Source of the DNA: an uncultured Oscillospiraceae bacterium
GTDB lineage: Bacteria; Bacillota; Clostridia; Oscillospirales; Oscillospiraceae
Assembly: GCA_947588605.1 (NCBI GenBank)
Contig: CANPYK010000021.1
Coordinates: forward strand, 1 to 37,515
DNA length: 37,515 bases
Direction: 5' to 3'
Under the pieces are notes generated by a model. The model did not search any database. It saw only the letters and a list, made by a program, of their open reading frames with translations, and was not told where the DNA came from. How positions within the stretch are numbered: the first letter of the stretch is position 1; the number at the start of each line of letters is the position of its first letter. The translations under genes were made by a program, and so were the position numbers. Below, piece after piece: positions 1 to 7,047 of this stretch.

Positions 1-323
1 GTCAACATCAGGCCATTGCCTCTCCATTCTAACAGCTTGGGCAACAAGATGCCCCTCGCCCGTGGCCGGCTGCCACGAAGGTGGGGTAAATTTATTGTAA
101 CAGGGGTCAAGGGGAATAAGGATGCGGCGCTTTGCGCCGCTTTTATAAAAATTGCGCCGCAAAGCGGCGCAAACCTTTAAAAAAGCCCCCCTCCTCGTAG
201 GAGGGGGGCAGGGGGGAAGCGAAGGTGGGATGATAGAGCGGTTCCGACAATCCGTACCTGCCTCCGGCGCAAGGAGCACAGGGGACACTCCGAAAGGAAT
301 GTCCCCTGTTTTTATCGGAAAGA
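1..323. repeat. Left-edge non-coding region with repeat modules
   Basis: No convincing gene is seen. Bases 1-110 look unique; a frame open from base 1 to about 177 runs into repeats, so I do not call it. From about 111 the region holds mosaic modules found elsewhere in the window: a GCGCCGC/GCGGCGC palindrome pair (123-176) and a reverse-oriented copy of the CCCCTCCTACGAGGAGGGG module (about 185-250). The region lies at the 3' side of the sigma/anti-sigma operon. Confidence 0.7.
278..314 (+). terminator. Intrinsic terminator (plus strand)
   Basis: A 14-bp stem starting ACAGGGGACA, with one mismatch and a GAAA loop, is followed by TTTTTAT on the plus strand. It would end a plus-strand transcript entering from the left edge. 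On the minus strand no T tract follows, so it is a poorer terminator for the 324-1549 operon. Confidence 0.6.
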
Positions 324-1076
324 TCAGTTTTTCGAGGAAAAGCCGGTGGCGGCGCTGTTGAGGATGAACAGGATCCGGTCAAATTCGGACTGCATCTCGC
401 GGTAATCCTCCTCGGACGACGCTACCGATTGCACATCGCTGGGCATCTTCATGGCGTAGACGCCCTCCTCGGTGGTAAAGAGGTACTGGGCGGGCCAGGG
501 CACCCAGTCGTCAAACTCCGCCTTGGTCATAGGCACGTCCGTGACGCGCGCCACCCCGAAGAGCAAACCGTCATAGCCGTAAAAGGGGCCGGGCCAGCCG
601 TCCTCATAATAGTACGGGTCGAAGTACTCGTGGTCGTCCGGATTTTCCTCGATCCACTCCGTGACCCAGTCGACCGTCAGCTTGTTGAAGACGCGGCAGG
701 ACTCAGCGTCGGACCAGACGTAGTACCGCCCCTTCCAGCTGTCCGGCAGGACCACGGTGAGGCCGATGTCCTCCATGACGATTTCCTGACGCTCAGCGGC
801 GACGGGGACCTCCACCACCTTTTCCTGGCTGAAGGCCAGCGCCCCAACGGCGAGGCACGCGACCATCAGCGCCAGCACCGCCGCCGCCAGGATGATCCGG
901 TTCACGATTTTCCTTGTATGTGTCTTCACAGGTCGTTCCTCCTTTTCTTTTTTCTCCGGGAGGCCGCCGAGACACCGGCTCAGCCGCTCGTCCAGGTCCT
1001 CCGGCAGGGCGAGGCGCTCGCTTTTTGCCAGGGAACGCAGGGCGTTGTCCAGCTCCTTGTCGTCGCGGTATTTCAC
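324..1076 (-). CDS. Single-pass membrane protein, putative anti-sigma partner
   Basis: This 250-residue protein is probably the membrane-bound partner that holds the upstream-encoded ECF sigma factor inactive. The N-terminal 57 residues are charged and cytoplasmic, residues about 58-82 form one transmembrane helix (ILAAAVLALMVACLAVGALA), and about 165 acidic, aromatic-rich residues follow outside the cell. It starts with GTG at 1074-1076, and the sigma stop TGA shares that codon (GTGA), so the two are translationally coupled. I recognise no named domain in the extracellular part, and the cytoplasmic segment lacks an obvious HCC zinc anti-sigma motif. The anti-sigma role therefore rests on operon context and topology, not on homology. 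Confidence 0.72.
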   Translation of the reverse strand: MKYRDDKELDNALRSLAKSERLALPEDLDERLSRCLGGLPEKKEKEERPVKTHTRKIVNRIILAAAVLALMVACLAVGALAFSQEKVVEVPVAAERQEIVMEDIGLTVVLPDSWKGRYYVWSDAESCRVFNKLTVDWVTEWIEENPDDHEYFDPYYYEDGWPGPFYGYDGLLFGVARVTDVPMTKAEFDDWVPWPAQYLFTTEEGVYAMKMPSDVQSVASSEEDYREMQSEFDRILFILNSAATGFSSKN

Positions 1077-1549
1077 AGCGCATCCTCCTTTTCCAATAGT
1101 TTCCTCAAAAGGGCCCTCGCGCGGGACAGTCTCGTTTTCACCGCGCCCTCGGTGAGCGAGAGGATCCCGGCAGTCTCACGGACGGAGTACCCGTCGTAGT
1201 AATAGAGCGTCACCACGGCCCGCAGGCTCTCCGGCAGGGAAAGCACCGCCTGCCAAAGGCCCGTTTCCTCCGGCGGTTCCGGGGCCGCCGGCTCCGTCTC
1301 CAGCTCCTCGAGGTAGGCGACCCGGTCCCGGCCCCGCAGGATGGCGTACGCCTCATTGGCGGTGATGCGCAGGAGCCACGGCCGGAAGCTCTCCGGCTTT
1401 CTCAGCTCCGCCCGGGCCTCAAAGCCCCGCAGTACCGCCCGCGCCGCCGCGTCCTCGGCGTCCGCCTCGTTTCGGACGATCCCCAGCGCCAGCCGGTAGA
1501 GGCTCAGCTTGCACCTCTCCAGCTCGCGGCAGAACGTCTGCGCATCCAT
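1073..1549 (-). CDS. ECF-type RNA polymerase sigma factor
   Basis: This is a group 4 sigma factor of 158 residues, which directs RNA polymerase to a small stress-type regulon. Region 2 lies near residues 12-75 (LYRLALGIVRNEADAEDAA, then WLLRITANEAY) and region 4 near 105-155 (LPESLRAVVTLYYYDGYS, then TEGAVKTRLSRARALL with its helix-turn-helix). I start at ATG 1547-1549 (MDAQTFCREL) because the 12 upstream in-frame codons overlap the probable promoter. A GTAAC/CGTC-type ECF promoter at 1588-1614 suggests autoregulation. The 3' end overlaps the membrane partner by 4 nt. Family assignment is firm; the inducing signal is unknown. Confidence 0.92.
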   Translation of the reverse strand: MDAQTFCRELERCKLSLYRLALGIVRNEADAEDAAARAVLRGFEARAELRKPESFRPWLLRITANEAYAILRGRDRVAYLEELETEPAAPEPPEETGLWQAVLSLPESLRAVVTLYYYDGYSVRETAGILSLTEGAVKTRLSRARALLRKLLEKEDAL

Positions 1550-1587
1550 GCCTGACCACCACCTTTTTCTTGTCCGGACATTCATAA

Positions 1588-1614
1588 GACGTCGGGGCGG
1601 GGGAAAAGGTTACA
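1588..1614 (-). promoter_or_regulatory. Candidate ECF-dependent promoter
   Basis: Read on the minus strand, TGTAAC (1609-1614) is followed after 17 nt by CGTC (1588-1591). The GTAAC-type -35 and CGTC-type -10 are typical of ECF sigma promoters. It sits about 40 nt upstream of the sigma start, consistent with an autoregulated operon. Confidence 0.5.
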
Positions 1615-1713
1615 TCGCCTCACAAATGTTTTGCGTCTATTCGCAACAGCAAAATCGAGACATTTTTAGAAAATTTGTTCATTTAACCTCTATTTTTTTC
1701 CCCGGTGATGTGG

Positions 1714-1719
1714 TATGAT
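1714..1719 (+). promoter_or_regulatory. Extended -10 promoter for degV-glyA
   Basis: TATGAT at 1714-1719 is preceded by TGG, giving an extended -10 (TGnTATGAT). No good -35 is seen 17 bp upstream. It lies 37 nt before the degV start. Confidence 0.45.
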
Positions 1720-1756
1720 GGGCCCATCGACATTTTAATACCGGGAGGGCACACCT

Positions 1757-2602
1757 ATGAGGATCAAGATCACCGCCGACAGCACCTGTGATCTTCCGGC
1801 CCCGCTGGCCGAGCAGTATGGCGTCCACATCTTTCCACTCTACGTGGTCATGGACGGCGTGGCCCGGAAGGACGGGGTGGAGATACGCGCCCAGGACATC
1901 TTCGACCACAAGGCCGCCGGCGGGAAGCTGGGCAACACCGCCGCCGTGAACGTGGGGGACTACCTGGAGAGATTCCGGGAGTTTAGGGCCGAGTACGACG
2001 CCATTATCCACTTCACCATCTCCCAGTCCATGTCCGCCTGCTTCCAGAATGCCAACATCGCCGGCGAGGAGGTGGGGAACGTCTGGGTGGTGGACTCCCG
2101 GAACCTCTCTACCGGCATCTCCCTTTTGGTGCTGGACGCCTGCGACATGGCCAAAGAGGGCAAGACCCCGGAGGAGATCGTCGCCGCCCTGGAGGAAAAG
2201 CGGGAACGGCTGGACGTGAGCTTCGTCATCGACACGCTGGAGTACCTCAAGGCCGGCGGGCGGTGCTCGCCGCTGGTGGCCATGGGGGCCAACCTCCTGA
2301 ACCTCAAGCCCTGCATCGAGCTCAAGGACGGCGCCATGGGCGTGGGCAAGAAGTACCGGGGCGCCATTGAAAAGGTCCTCCCCAAGTACCTGGCCGACCG
2401 TCTGGCCGCGCCGGACGGCATCGAGCGTCGCCGCGCCTTCATCACCTGGTCCGAGGGCTTCCCCCGGGAGGTCATCGATCAGGTCCGCGAACAGGTCCTC
2501 GCCCTGTGCCCCTTCGGGGAGCTTTTGGAGGCCGTGGCTGGGTGCACCATCTCCAACCACTGCGGCCCCAAGACGCTGGGGATCCTCATGTACAAAAAAT
2601 AA
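1757..2602 (+). CDS. DegV family fatty acid-binding protein
   Basis: A 281-residue protein of full DegV length. Members of this family (including FakB) bind a fatty acid between two alpha/beta domains and present it for phosphorylation by FakA. The N-terminus carries the typical DSTCDLP motif, and [17 protein letters not shown] matches the lipid-pocket serine region (TISxxLSGT-like). The start at 1757 has a GGGAGG site 8 nt upstream. It is followed after 20 nt by glyA in what looks like one operon. No fakA is present in the window, so a role in fatty acid activation is an inference from the family. The serine normally near residue 90 is kept, but the neighbouring residues (QSMSA) differ from the commonest form. 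Confidence 0.9.
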   Translation: MRIKITADSTCDLPAPLAEQYGVHIFPLYVVMDGVARKDGVEIRAQDIFDHKAAGGKLGNTAAVNVGDYLERFREFRAEYDAIIHFTISQSMSACFQNANIAGEEVGNVWVVDSRNLSTGISLLVLDACDMAKEGKTPEEIVAALEEKRERLDVSFVIDTLEYLKAGGRCSPLVAMGANLLNLKPCIELKDGAMGVGKKYRGAIEKVLPKYLADRLAAPDGIERRRAFITWSEGFPREVIDQVREQVLALCPFGELLEAVAGCTISNHCGPKTLGILMYKK

Positions 2603-2622
2603 TGCTTCAGGAGAAAATTTCT

Positions 2623-3876
2623 ATGTATGCAGACCTTCAGGATTCCATCGGCTACCTTCAGAGCGTAGACCCCGAGATCGCCGCCTCCATGGGCCGGGAG
2701 CTTGGGCGCCAGAAGCGCAACATCGAGCTCATCGCCAGCGAGAACTACGTCTCTCCCGCCGTCATGGCGGCTATGGGCAGCGTCCTCACCAACAAGTACG
2801 CGGAGGGCTATCCCGGCAAGCGCTACTACGGCGGCTGTGAGTACGTGGACGAGGTGGAGACGGTGGCCATCGATCGGGCCAAGCGGCTCTTCAACGCCGG
2901 CTACGCCAATGTCCAGCCCCACTCCGGCGCCCAGGCCAACACCGCCGTGTACTTTGCCCTGCTGAATCCCGGCGACACGGTGCTGGGCATGAACCTGGCC
3001 GAGGGCGGGCACCTGACCCACGGCTCCCCGGTGAACCTCTCCGGCAAATACTTCAACTTCGTCCCCTACGGCGTCAGCGCCGAGACGGGGCGGATCGACT
3101 ACGACGCGCTGATGGACCTGGCCCTCCGGCATAAGCCCAAGCTCATCGTGGCCGGCGCGTCGGCGTATCCCAGGGCCATTGATTTCAAGCGCTTCCGCGA
3201 GATCGCGGACGAGAGCGGGGCGTACCTCATGGTGGACATGGCCCACATCGCCGGCCTCGTGGCCGCCGGCCAGCACGAAAGCCCCATCCCTTACGCCCAT
3301 GTGGTCACCACCACCACCCACAAGACCCTGCGCGGTCCCCGCGGCGGCATGATCCTCACGGAGGACCCGGAGTTCGGCAAGCAGTTCAACAAGGCCATCT
3401 TCCCCGGCACCCAAGGCGGACCCCTGATGCACGTCATCGCCGCCAAGGCCGTGTGCTTCGGCGAGGCGCTGAAGCCCGAATTCAAGGACTATCAGGCCCA
3501 GATCGTGAAAAACGCCGCCGTTTTGGCCGACGAGCTCCAGAAATGCGGCATCAACCTCGTCTCAGGCGGCACGGACAACCACCTGATGCTGGCCGACCTT
3601 CGCGGCACCGGCGTCACCGGCAAGACGCTGGAGAAGCGTCTGGACAGCGTTTACATCACCGTCAACAAAAACGCCATTCCCAACGACCCGGAGAAGCCCT
3701 TCGTCACCAGCGGCATCCGCATCGGCACCCCCGCCGCCACCACCCGGGGCTTTAAGGAGGAGGAGATGAAAACCATCGCCCGCTGCATCGCCGCCACCGC
3801 CCACGACTACGAGGGCACCGCGGAGGAGACGAGGCGGACCGTCAACGAGCTGTGCGCGAGGTTTCCGTTATATTAA
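2623..3876 (+). CDS. glyA: Serine hydroxymethyltransferase
   Basis: A 417-residue PLP enzyme that interconverts serine plus tetrahydrofolate with glycine plus 5,10-methylene-tetrahydrofolate, the main source of one-carbon units. The family signatures are all present: [11 protein letters not shown] near the N-terminus, [20 protein letters not shown], and the PLP site [16 protein letters not shown] with the Schiff-base lysine at K234. I start at ATG 2623 ([12 protein letters not shown]) because CAGGAG lies about 9 nt upstream. An in-frame ATG at 2602 lacks a site and overlaps the degV stop. Length and motifs indicate a complete, active enzyme. A strong terminator follows at 3927-3955. Confidence 0.97.
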   Translation: MYADLQDSIGYLQSVDPEIAASMGRELGRQKRNIELIASENYVSPAVMAAMGSVLTNKYAEGYPGKRYYGGCEYVDEVETVAIDRAKRLFNAGYANVQPHSGAQANTAVYFALLNPGDTVLGMNLAEGGHLTHGSPVNLSGKYFNFVPYGVSAETGRIDYDALMDLALRHKPKLIVAGASAYPRAIDFKRFREIADESGAYLMVDMAHIAGLVAAGQHESPIPYAHVVTTTTHKTLRGPRGGMILTEDPEFGKQFNKAIFPGTQGGPLMHVIAAKAVCFGEALKPEFKDYQAQIVKNAAVLADELQKCGINLVSGGTDNHLMLADLRGTGVTGKTLEKRLDSVYITVNKNAIPNDPEKPFVTSGIRIGTPAATTRGFKEEEMKTIARCIAATAHDYEGTAEETRRTVNELCARFPLY

Positions 3877-3926
3877 GCTGTATTAAGGAAAACGGGCGGG
3901 TTTAGAACCCGCCCGTGCCAAAAGGT

Positions 3927-3955
3927 TTGCGCCGCTATGCGGCGCAATTTTTTTT
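3927..3955 (+). terminator. Terminator after glyA (repeat-derived)
   Basis: A perfect 9-bp stem, TTGCGCCGC / GCGGCGCAA, with a TAT loop is followed by eight T residues. The stem is also one of the recurrent intergenic palindrome modules (compare 123-176, 4602-4655 and 24858-24900), so here a repeat doubles as a terminator. Confidence 0.8.
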
Positions 3956-4179
3956 GGGCTCCCTTTCGTAAAGGGAGCTGTCGCGAAGCGACTGAGGGAT
4001 CGAAGGTTGGACGATAGAGCCCTATCGACCAACGCTCGCTACCCCCCTGCCCCCCTCCTACGAGGAGGGGGGCGAAAAAGGTTGCGGCTTCGCCGCGGTT
4101 TTTATTATCCGCCGCGGCGGGGACGGGGGACGAGGGACGGGCGGACACATGGGTCCGCCCCTACATTTTGAATTGCGTT

Positions 4180-4412
4180 TAATCACCGCCATACGGGTCG
4201 CCGCCCACGGCGACCCGCGTTGCAGGGTCCGGATTGCCCCCGATAAACGCCGTAGGGGCCGCCGTCCTCGGCGACCCGCGTTTCGATAATTTCCTATGTT
4301 ATTTATATGGGATAACCTTCCATATTTTCTGTAGGGGCGGGTTCCAAACCCGCCCGGGCCACGTTGCGTGACGGAAACGGTTCCGATAAAACGGAAATTG
4401 GTGGTCAACCGG
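4180..4412. repeat. Composite interspersed repeat, copy 1
   Basis: About 235 bp that aligns over its whole length with 15838-16075 and, with one sub-module missing, with 20153-20320. Shared landmarks in order are two GCCG(C/T)CC..GGCG palindromic sub-modules, GATTGCCCCCGATAAACGC between them, CGTTTCGAT, ATAACCTTCCA, the GGGCGGGTTCCAAACCCGCCC palindrome and CCACGTTGCGTGACGG. Confidence 0.75.
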
Positions 4413-4958
4413 GGAAGGGCCGCTGTGGGCAGCGGCCCGTACGGCGGTGTTCGGAACGGGTCAATAGACGAAGGGCGGGTCGCCGGGGACGGCGACCCCT
4501 ACGGCGGTGTTTATAACCTCTGCGGGTCATCGAGGCCGGTCTGTCATCCCACGCTCGCTGCCCCCCTGCCCCCCTCCTACGAGGAGGGGGCTTTAAAAGG
4601 ATGCGCCGCTTTGCGGCGCAATTTTAATATAAACGCGGCGCAAAGCGCCGCAACCTTATTCCCCCGACCCCTTTTTCGGAAAAAGGGGTGCCGCCGCGGC
4701 GGCGGGGTATTCGAGCCCTCGTCCTTCGTCTTAGCCTTCCCCACAAAGTGGGGAAGGTGGCGCCCGCAGGCGCCGGATGAGGTGCGTGCGTTCATCGCAG
4801 CCGCCCAAAACCCTTCGGCTCCCACCTCACCCCTCCCCCTCCCCGCCCTGCGGGGAGGGCTCTAAACCGGGGGCGGGTGCGATTATTTGCGCGGTTGGAT
4901 AGACGGAACCACCCCGGCGCCTCGCGCCACCCCGACCTAGGAGGGGCAAAATCTCTCT

Positions 4959-5111
4959 ATCGAGCCATTTTTTCCGGCGGCATGTACGTCGGAAAAAATA
5001 CCTTTTGTTTTGCGGAGTATACGAGCGTAGCGAGTGCGCGGAGCAAAACAGCAGAAAAGAGATTCGGAAATGTCCGCAGACATTTCCGAATCTCTTTTCG
5101 CACGTTCCCCC
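4959..5111 (+). other. Structured conserved element, copy A
   Basis: One of two copies (see 11731-11877) of a 150-bp element. In order it has an invariant 42-nt block at 4966-5007 that forms a 12-bp hairpin, a variable stem-loop closed by GTTTTGC/GCAAAAC (5007-5013, 5043-5049), invariant CAGCA, a perfect 21-bp hairpin with loop CGCA (5054-5099), and invariant GCACGTTCCCCC. The 42 nt are identical in both copies, whereas both variable stems differ in sequence but keep pairing. In the first hairpin the plus strand has a G-U pair where the minus strand has A-C, so plus-strand RNA folds better. I do not recognise a named RNA family. Confidence 0.6.
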
Positions 5112-5148
5112 TTGGCATTTGAAGGCGCTCCGCGCCTTCAAAGCCAGT

Positions 5149-7047
5149 TTACTCGAGCTCGAACGCTCCCGTGTAGAGCTGGTAGTACGTTCCCTTTTGG
5201 GCGATGAGCTGGTCGTGGGTGCCGCGCTCGATGATGCGGCCGTGGTCGAGGACGATGATGGCGTTGGAGTTCATGACGGTAGAGAGGCGGTGGGCGATGA
5301 CGAACACCGTCCGGCCCTCCATGAGGCGGTCCATGCCCCGCTGGACTAAGGCCTCGGTGCGGGTGTCGATGGAGCTGGTGGCTTCGTCCAGGATCATCAC
5401 CGGGGGGTCTGCCACGGCGGCGCGGGCGATACTTATGAGCTGGCGCTGACCCTGACTGAGGCGCGCGCCGTTATTGGTGAGCATGGTGTCGTAGCCCTCG
5501 GGCAGGCGCATGATGAAGTCGTGGGCGTTGGCCAGCTTGGCCGCCTCGATGCACTCCTCATCCGTGGCGTCCAGCTTGCCGTAGCGGATGTTGTCCATCA
5601 CCGTGCCGGTGAAGAGGTTCACGTCCTGCAAGACCACGCCCAGGGACCGGCGCAGGTCGGCCTTCTTTATTTTGTTGATGTTGATGCCGTCGTAGCGGAT
5701 CTTGCCGTCCTCGATGTCGTAGAAGCGGTTGATGAGGTTGGTGATGGTGGTCTTCCCCGCGCCGGTGGCGCCCACGAAGGCCAGCTTCTGGCCGGGCTTG
5801 GCGTAGAGGCTGATGTCGTGGAGGACCTGCTTATCCGGCACGTAGCCGAAGTCCACCCGGTCCATGACGATGTCGCCCCGGAGCTCGGTGTAGGTGACGG
5901 TGCCGTCGGCCTGGTGGGGGTGCTTCCACGCCCAGCGGCCGGTGCGCTTGTCGGACTCGGTGACGGTACCGTCGGGGGCGATGTTGGCGTTGACCAGGGT
6001 GACGTAGCCCTCGTCCGTCTCGGGCTCCTGGTCCATGAGGTCGAAGATGCGCTCCGCGCCGGCCAGGGCCAGGACAATGGCGTTTATTTGGTTGGAGATC
6101 TGGGCGATGGGCATATTGAAGGTGCGGGAGAGGATCATGAAATTCATGAACGCGCCCAGCTTCAAAAGCGTCCCGCCGGAGGAGACCGCCAGAAGGCCGC
6201 CCACCACGGCCAAAATGGCGTACTGGATGTAGCCTAAGTTGTTGTTGATGGGTCCCATGGCGTTGGCATAGGCCCCGGCGGTGTAGGCGTTGCGGCAAAG
6301 CTCGTCGTTGAGGCCGTCAAACTCCCGCTCGCAGGTCTGCTCGTGGTTGAAGACCTTGACCACCCGCTGGCCGTTGATCATCTCCTCCACGTAGCCGTTG
6401 ACGCGGCCCAGGGCCTGCTGCTGCTCTAAGAAGTATTTGCCGGAGCGGCTCACCACCACCTTCGTCACCAGGACGATGGCGAAGACGGTGAACACCATGA
6501 CGAGGCACAGGATCCAGGAGGTGCGGATGAGGTTCACCGAGACGACCACCAGGGTGATGATGGAGGAGGCGCACTGGGGAATGGACTGGGACACCATCTG
6601 GCGGAGGGTGTCGATGTCGCTGGTGTAGCGGGACATGATGTTGCCGGCGGTGTTCTGGTCGAAGTACCGCAGGGGGAGCTTTTGCATCTTGGTGAACATC
6701 TCGTCCCGGATGACCTTCTGGGTGCCCTGGGCCACGGAGACCATCAGGAAGTTATAGAGCCACGCGCAGAAGATGCCGACGACCAGCACGGCCGCCAGCT
6801 TCAGGAGGAAGCGGCCGATGGCGGCGAAGTCCGCCTCGCCGGCGTCCACCATGGGCAGGAGGTAGTCGTCCACCAGGTCCCCCAGGGCCGTGGCGCTGCG
6901 TGTCTGGGCGTAGGCGGTGACGACGATACACACGAGGACGATGACGAGGACGGGGATGTACTTTTTCATGTAGCTGAGAAGCCTCAGCAGGGTCTTCTTG
7001 GGGTCGCGGGCCTTACGCCCGTCGCCGCGGGGTCGGATGGGGGGCAT
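5149..7047 (-). CDS. ABC exporter half-transporter, catalytic subunit
   Basis: A 632-residue half-ABC protein with an N-terminal six-helix transmembrane domain (about residues 25-330) and a C-terminal ATPase. All ATPase motifs are canonical: Walker A GATGAGKTT, signature LSQGQRQL, Walker B VMILDEATSS with the catalytic glutamate, and switch histidine VIAHRLSTV. A hydrophilic insert of about 50 residues (from NANIAPDGTVTESDKRTG onward) separates the two domains. I start at ATG 7045-7047, which shares ATGA with the upstream stop. The longer open frame to 7338 is a shadow of the partner gene. With the degenerate partner it should form a heterodimeric multidrug-type exporter of the TM287/288 kind. 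The substrate is unknown. Confidence 0.92.
   Translation of the reverse strand: MPPIRPRGDGRKARDPKKTLLRLLSYMKKYIPVLVIVLVCIVVTAYAQTRSATALGDLVDDYLLPMVDAGEADFAAIGRFLLKLAAVLVVGIFCAWLYNFLMVSVAQGTQKVIRDEMFTKMQKLPLRYFDQNTAGNIMSRYTSDIDTLRQMVSQSIPQCASSIITLVVVSVNLIRTSWILCLVMVFTVFAIVLVTKVVVSRSGKYFLEQQQALGRVNGYVEEMINGQRVVKVFNHEQTCEREFDGLNDELCRNAYTAGAYANAMGPINNNLGYIQYAILAVVGGLLAVSSGGTLLKLGAFMNFMILSRTFNMPIAQISNQINAIVLALAGAERIFDLMDQEPETDEGYVTLVNANIAPDGTVTESDKRTGRWAWKHPHQADGTVTYTELRGDIVMDRVDFGYVPDKQVLHDISLYAKPGQKLAFVGATGAGKTTITNLINRFYDIEDGKIRYDGININKIKKADLRRSLGVVLQDVNLFTGTVMDNIRYGKLDATDEECIEAAKLANAHDFIMRLPEGYDTMLTNNGARLSQGQRQLISIARAAVADPPVMILDEATSSIDTRTEALVQRGMDRLMEGRTVFVIAHRLSTVMNSNAIIVLDHGRIIERGTHDQLIAQKGTYYQLYTGAFELE

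Larger units (their letters stand above)
3877..5148. repeat. Mosaic of palindromic repeat modules between convergent genes
   Basis: This 1.27-kb spacer between the 3' ends of glyA and the ABC operon holds no credible gene. It is built almost entirely of modules seen elsewhere: GGGCGGGTT..AACCCGCCC palindromes (3892-3916, 4331-4360), CCCCTCCTACGAGGAGGGG units (about 4020-4073 and 4540-4592), GCGGCTTCGCCGC with T tract (4084-4103), the 240-bp composite repeat (about 4180-4412), inverted GTCGCC..GGCGAC units (4413-4512), a CCCCTTTTTCGGAAAAAGGGG hairpin (about 4670-4690), an AAGGTGGCGCCCGCAGGCGCC unit (4733-4862), a CCCCGACCTAGGAGGGG unit (4911-4946) and structured element copy A. Open frames here encode recurring repeat-derived peptides and are rejected as genes. 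Confidence 0.85.

Noticed and set aside
1-177. 3' end of a coding region entering from the left edge
   Set aside because: The frame open from base 1 continues into repeat modules and its peptide resembles no family, so it cannot be supported.
143-382. Short open frames in repeat regions (for example 143-382, 3873-4148, 4368-4865, 24665-25249, 30306-30752)
   Set aside because: They encode recurring peptides such as PLPPSYEEG created by the repeat modules, run in both strands, and lack ribosome-binding sites.
1560-1760. Riboswitch upstream of degV-glyA
   Set aside because: The leader from the -10 at 1714 is only about 35 nt, too short, and I see no aptamer-like structure.
3877-5148. CRISPR array
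   Set aside because: Repeats are heterogeneous palindromes at irregular spacing, with no unit repeat-spacer periodicity and no cas genes.
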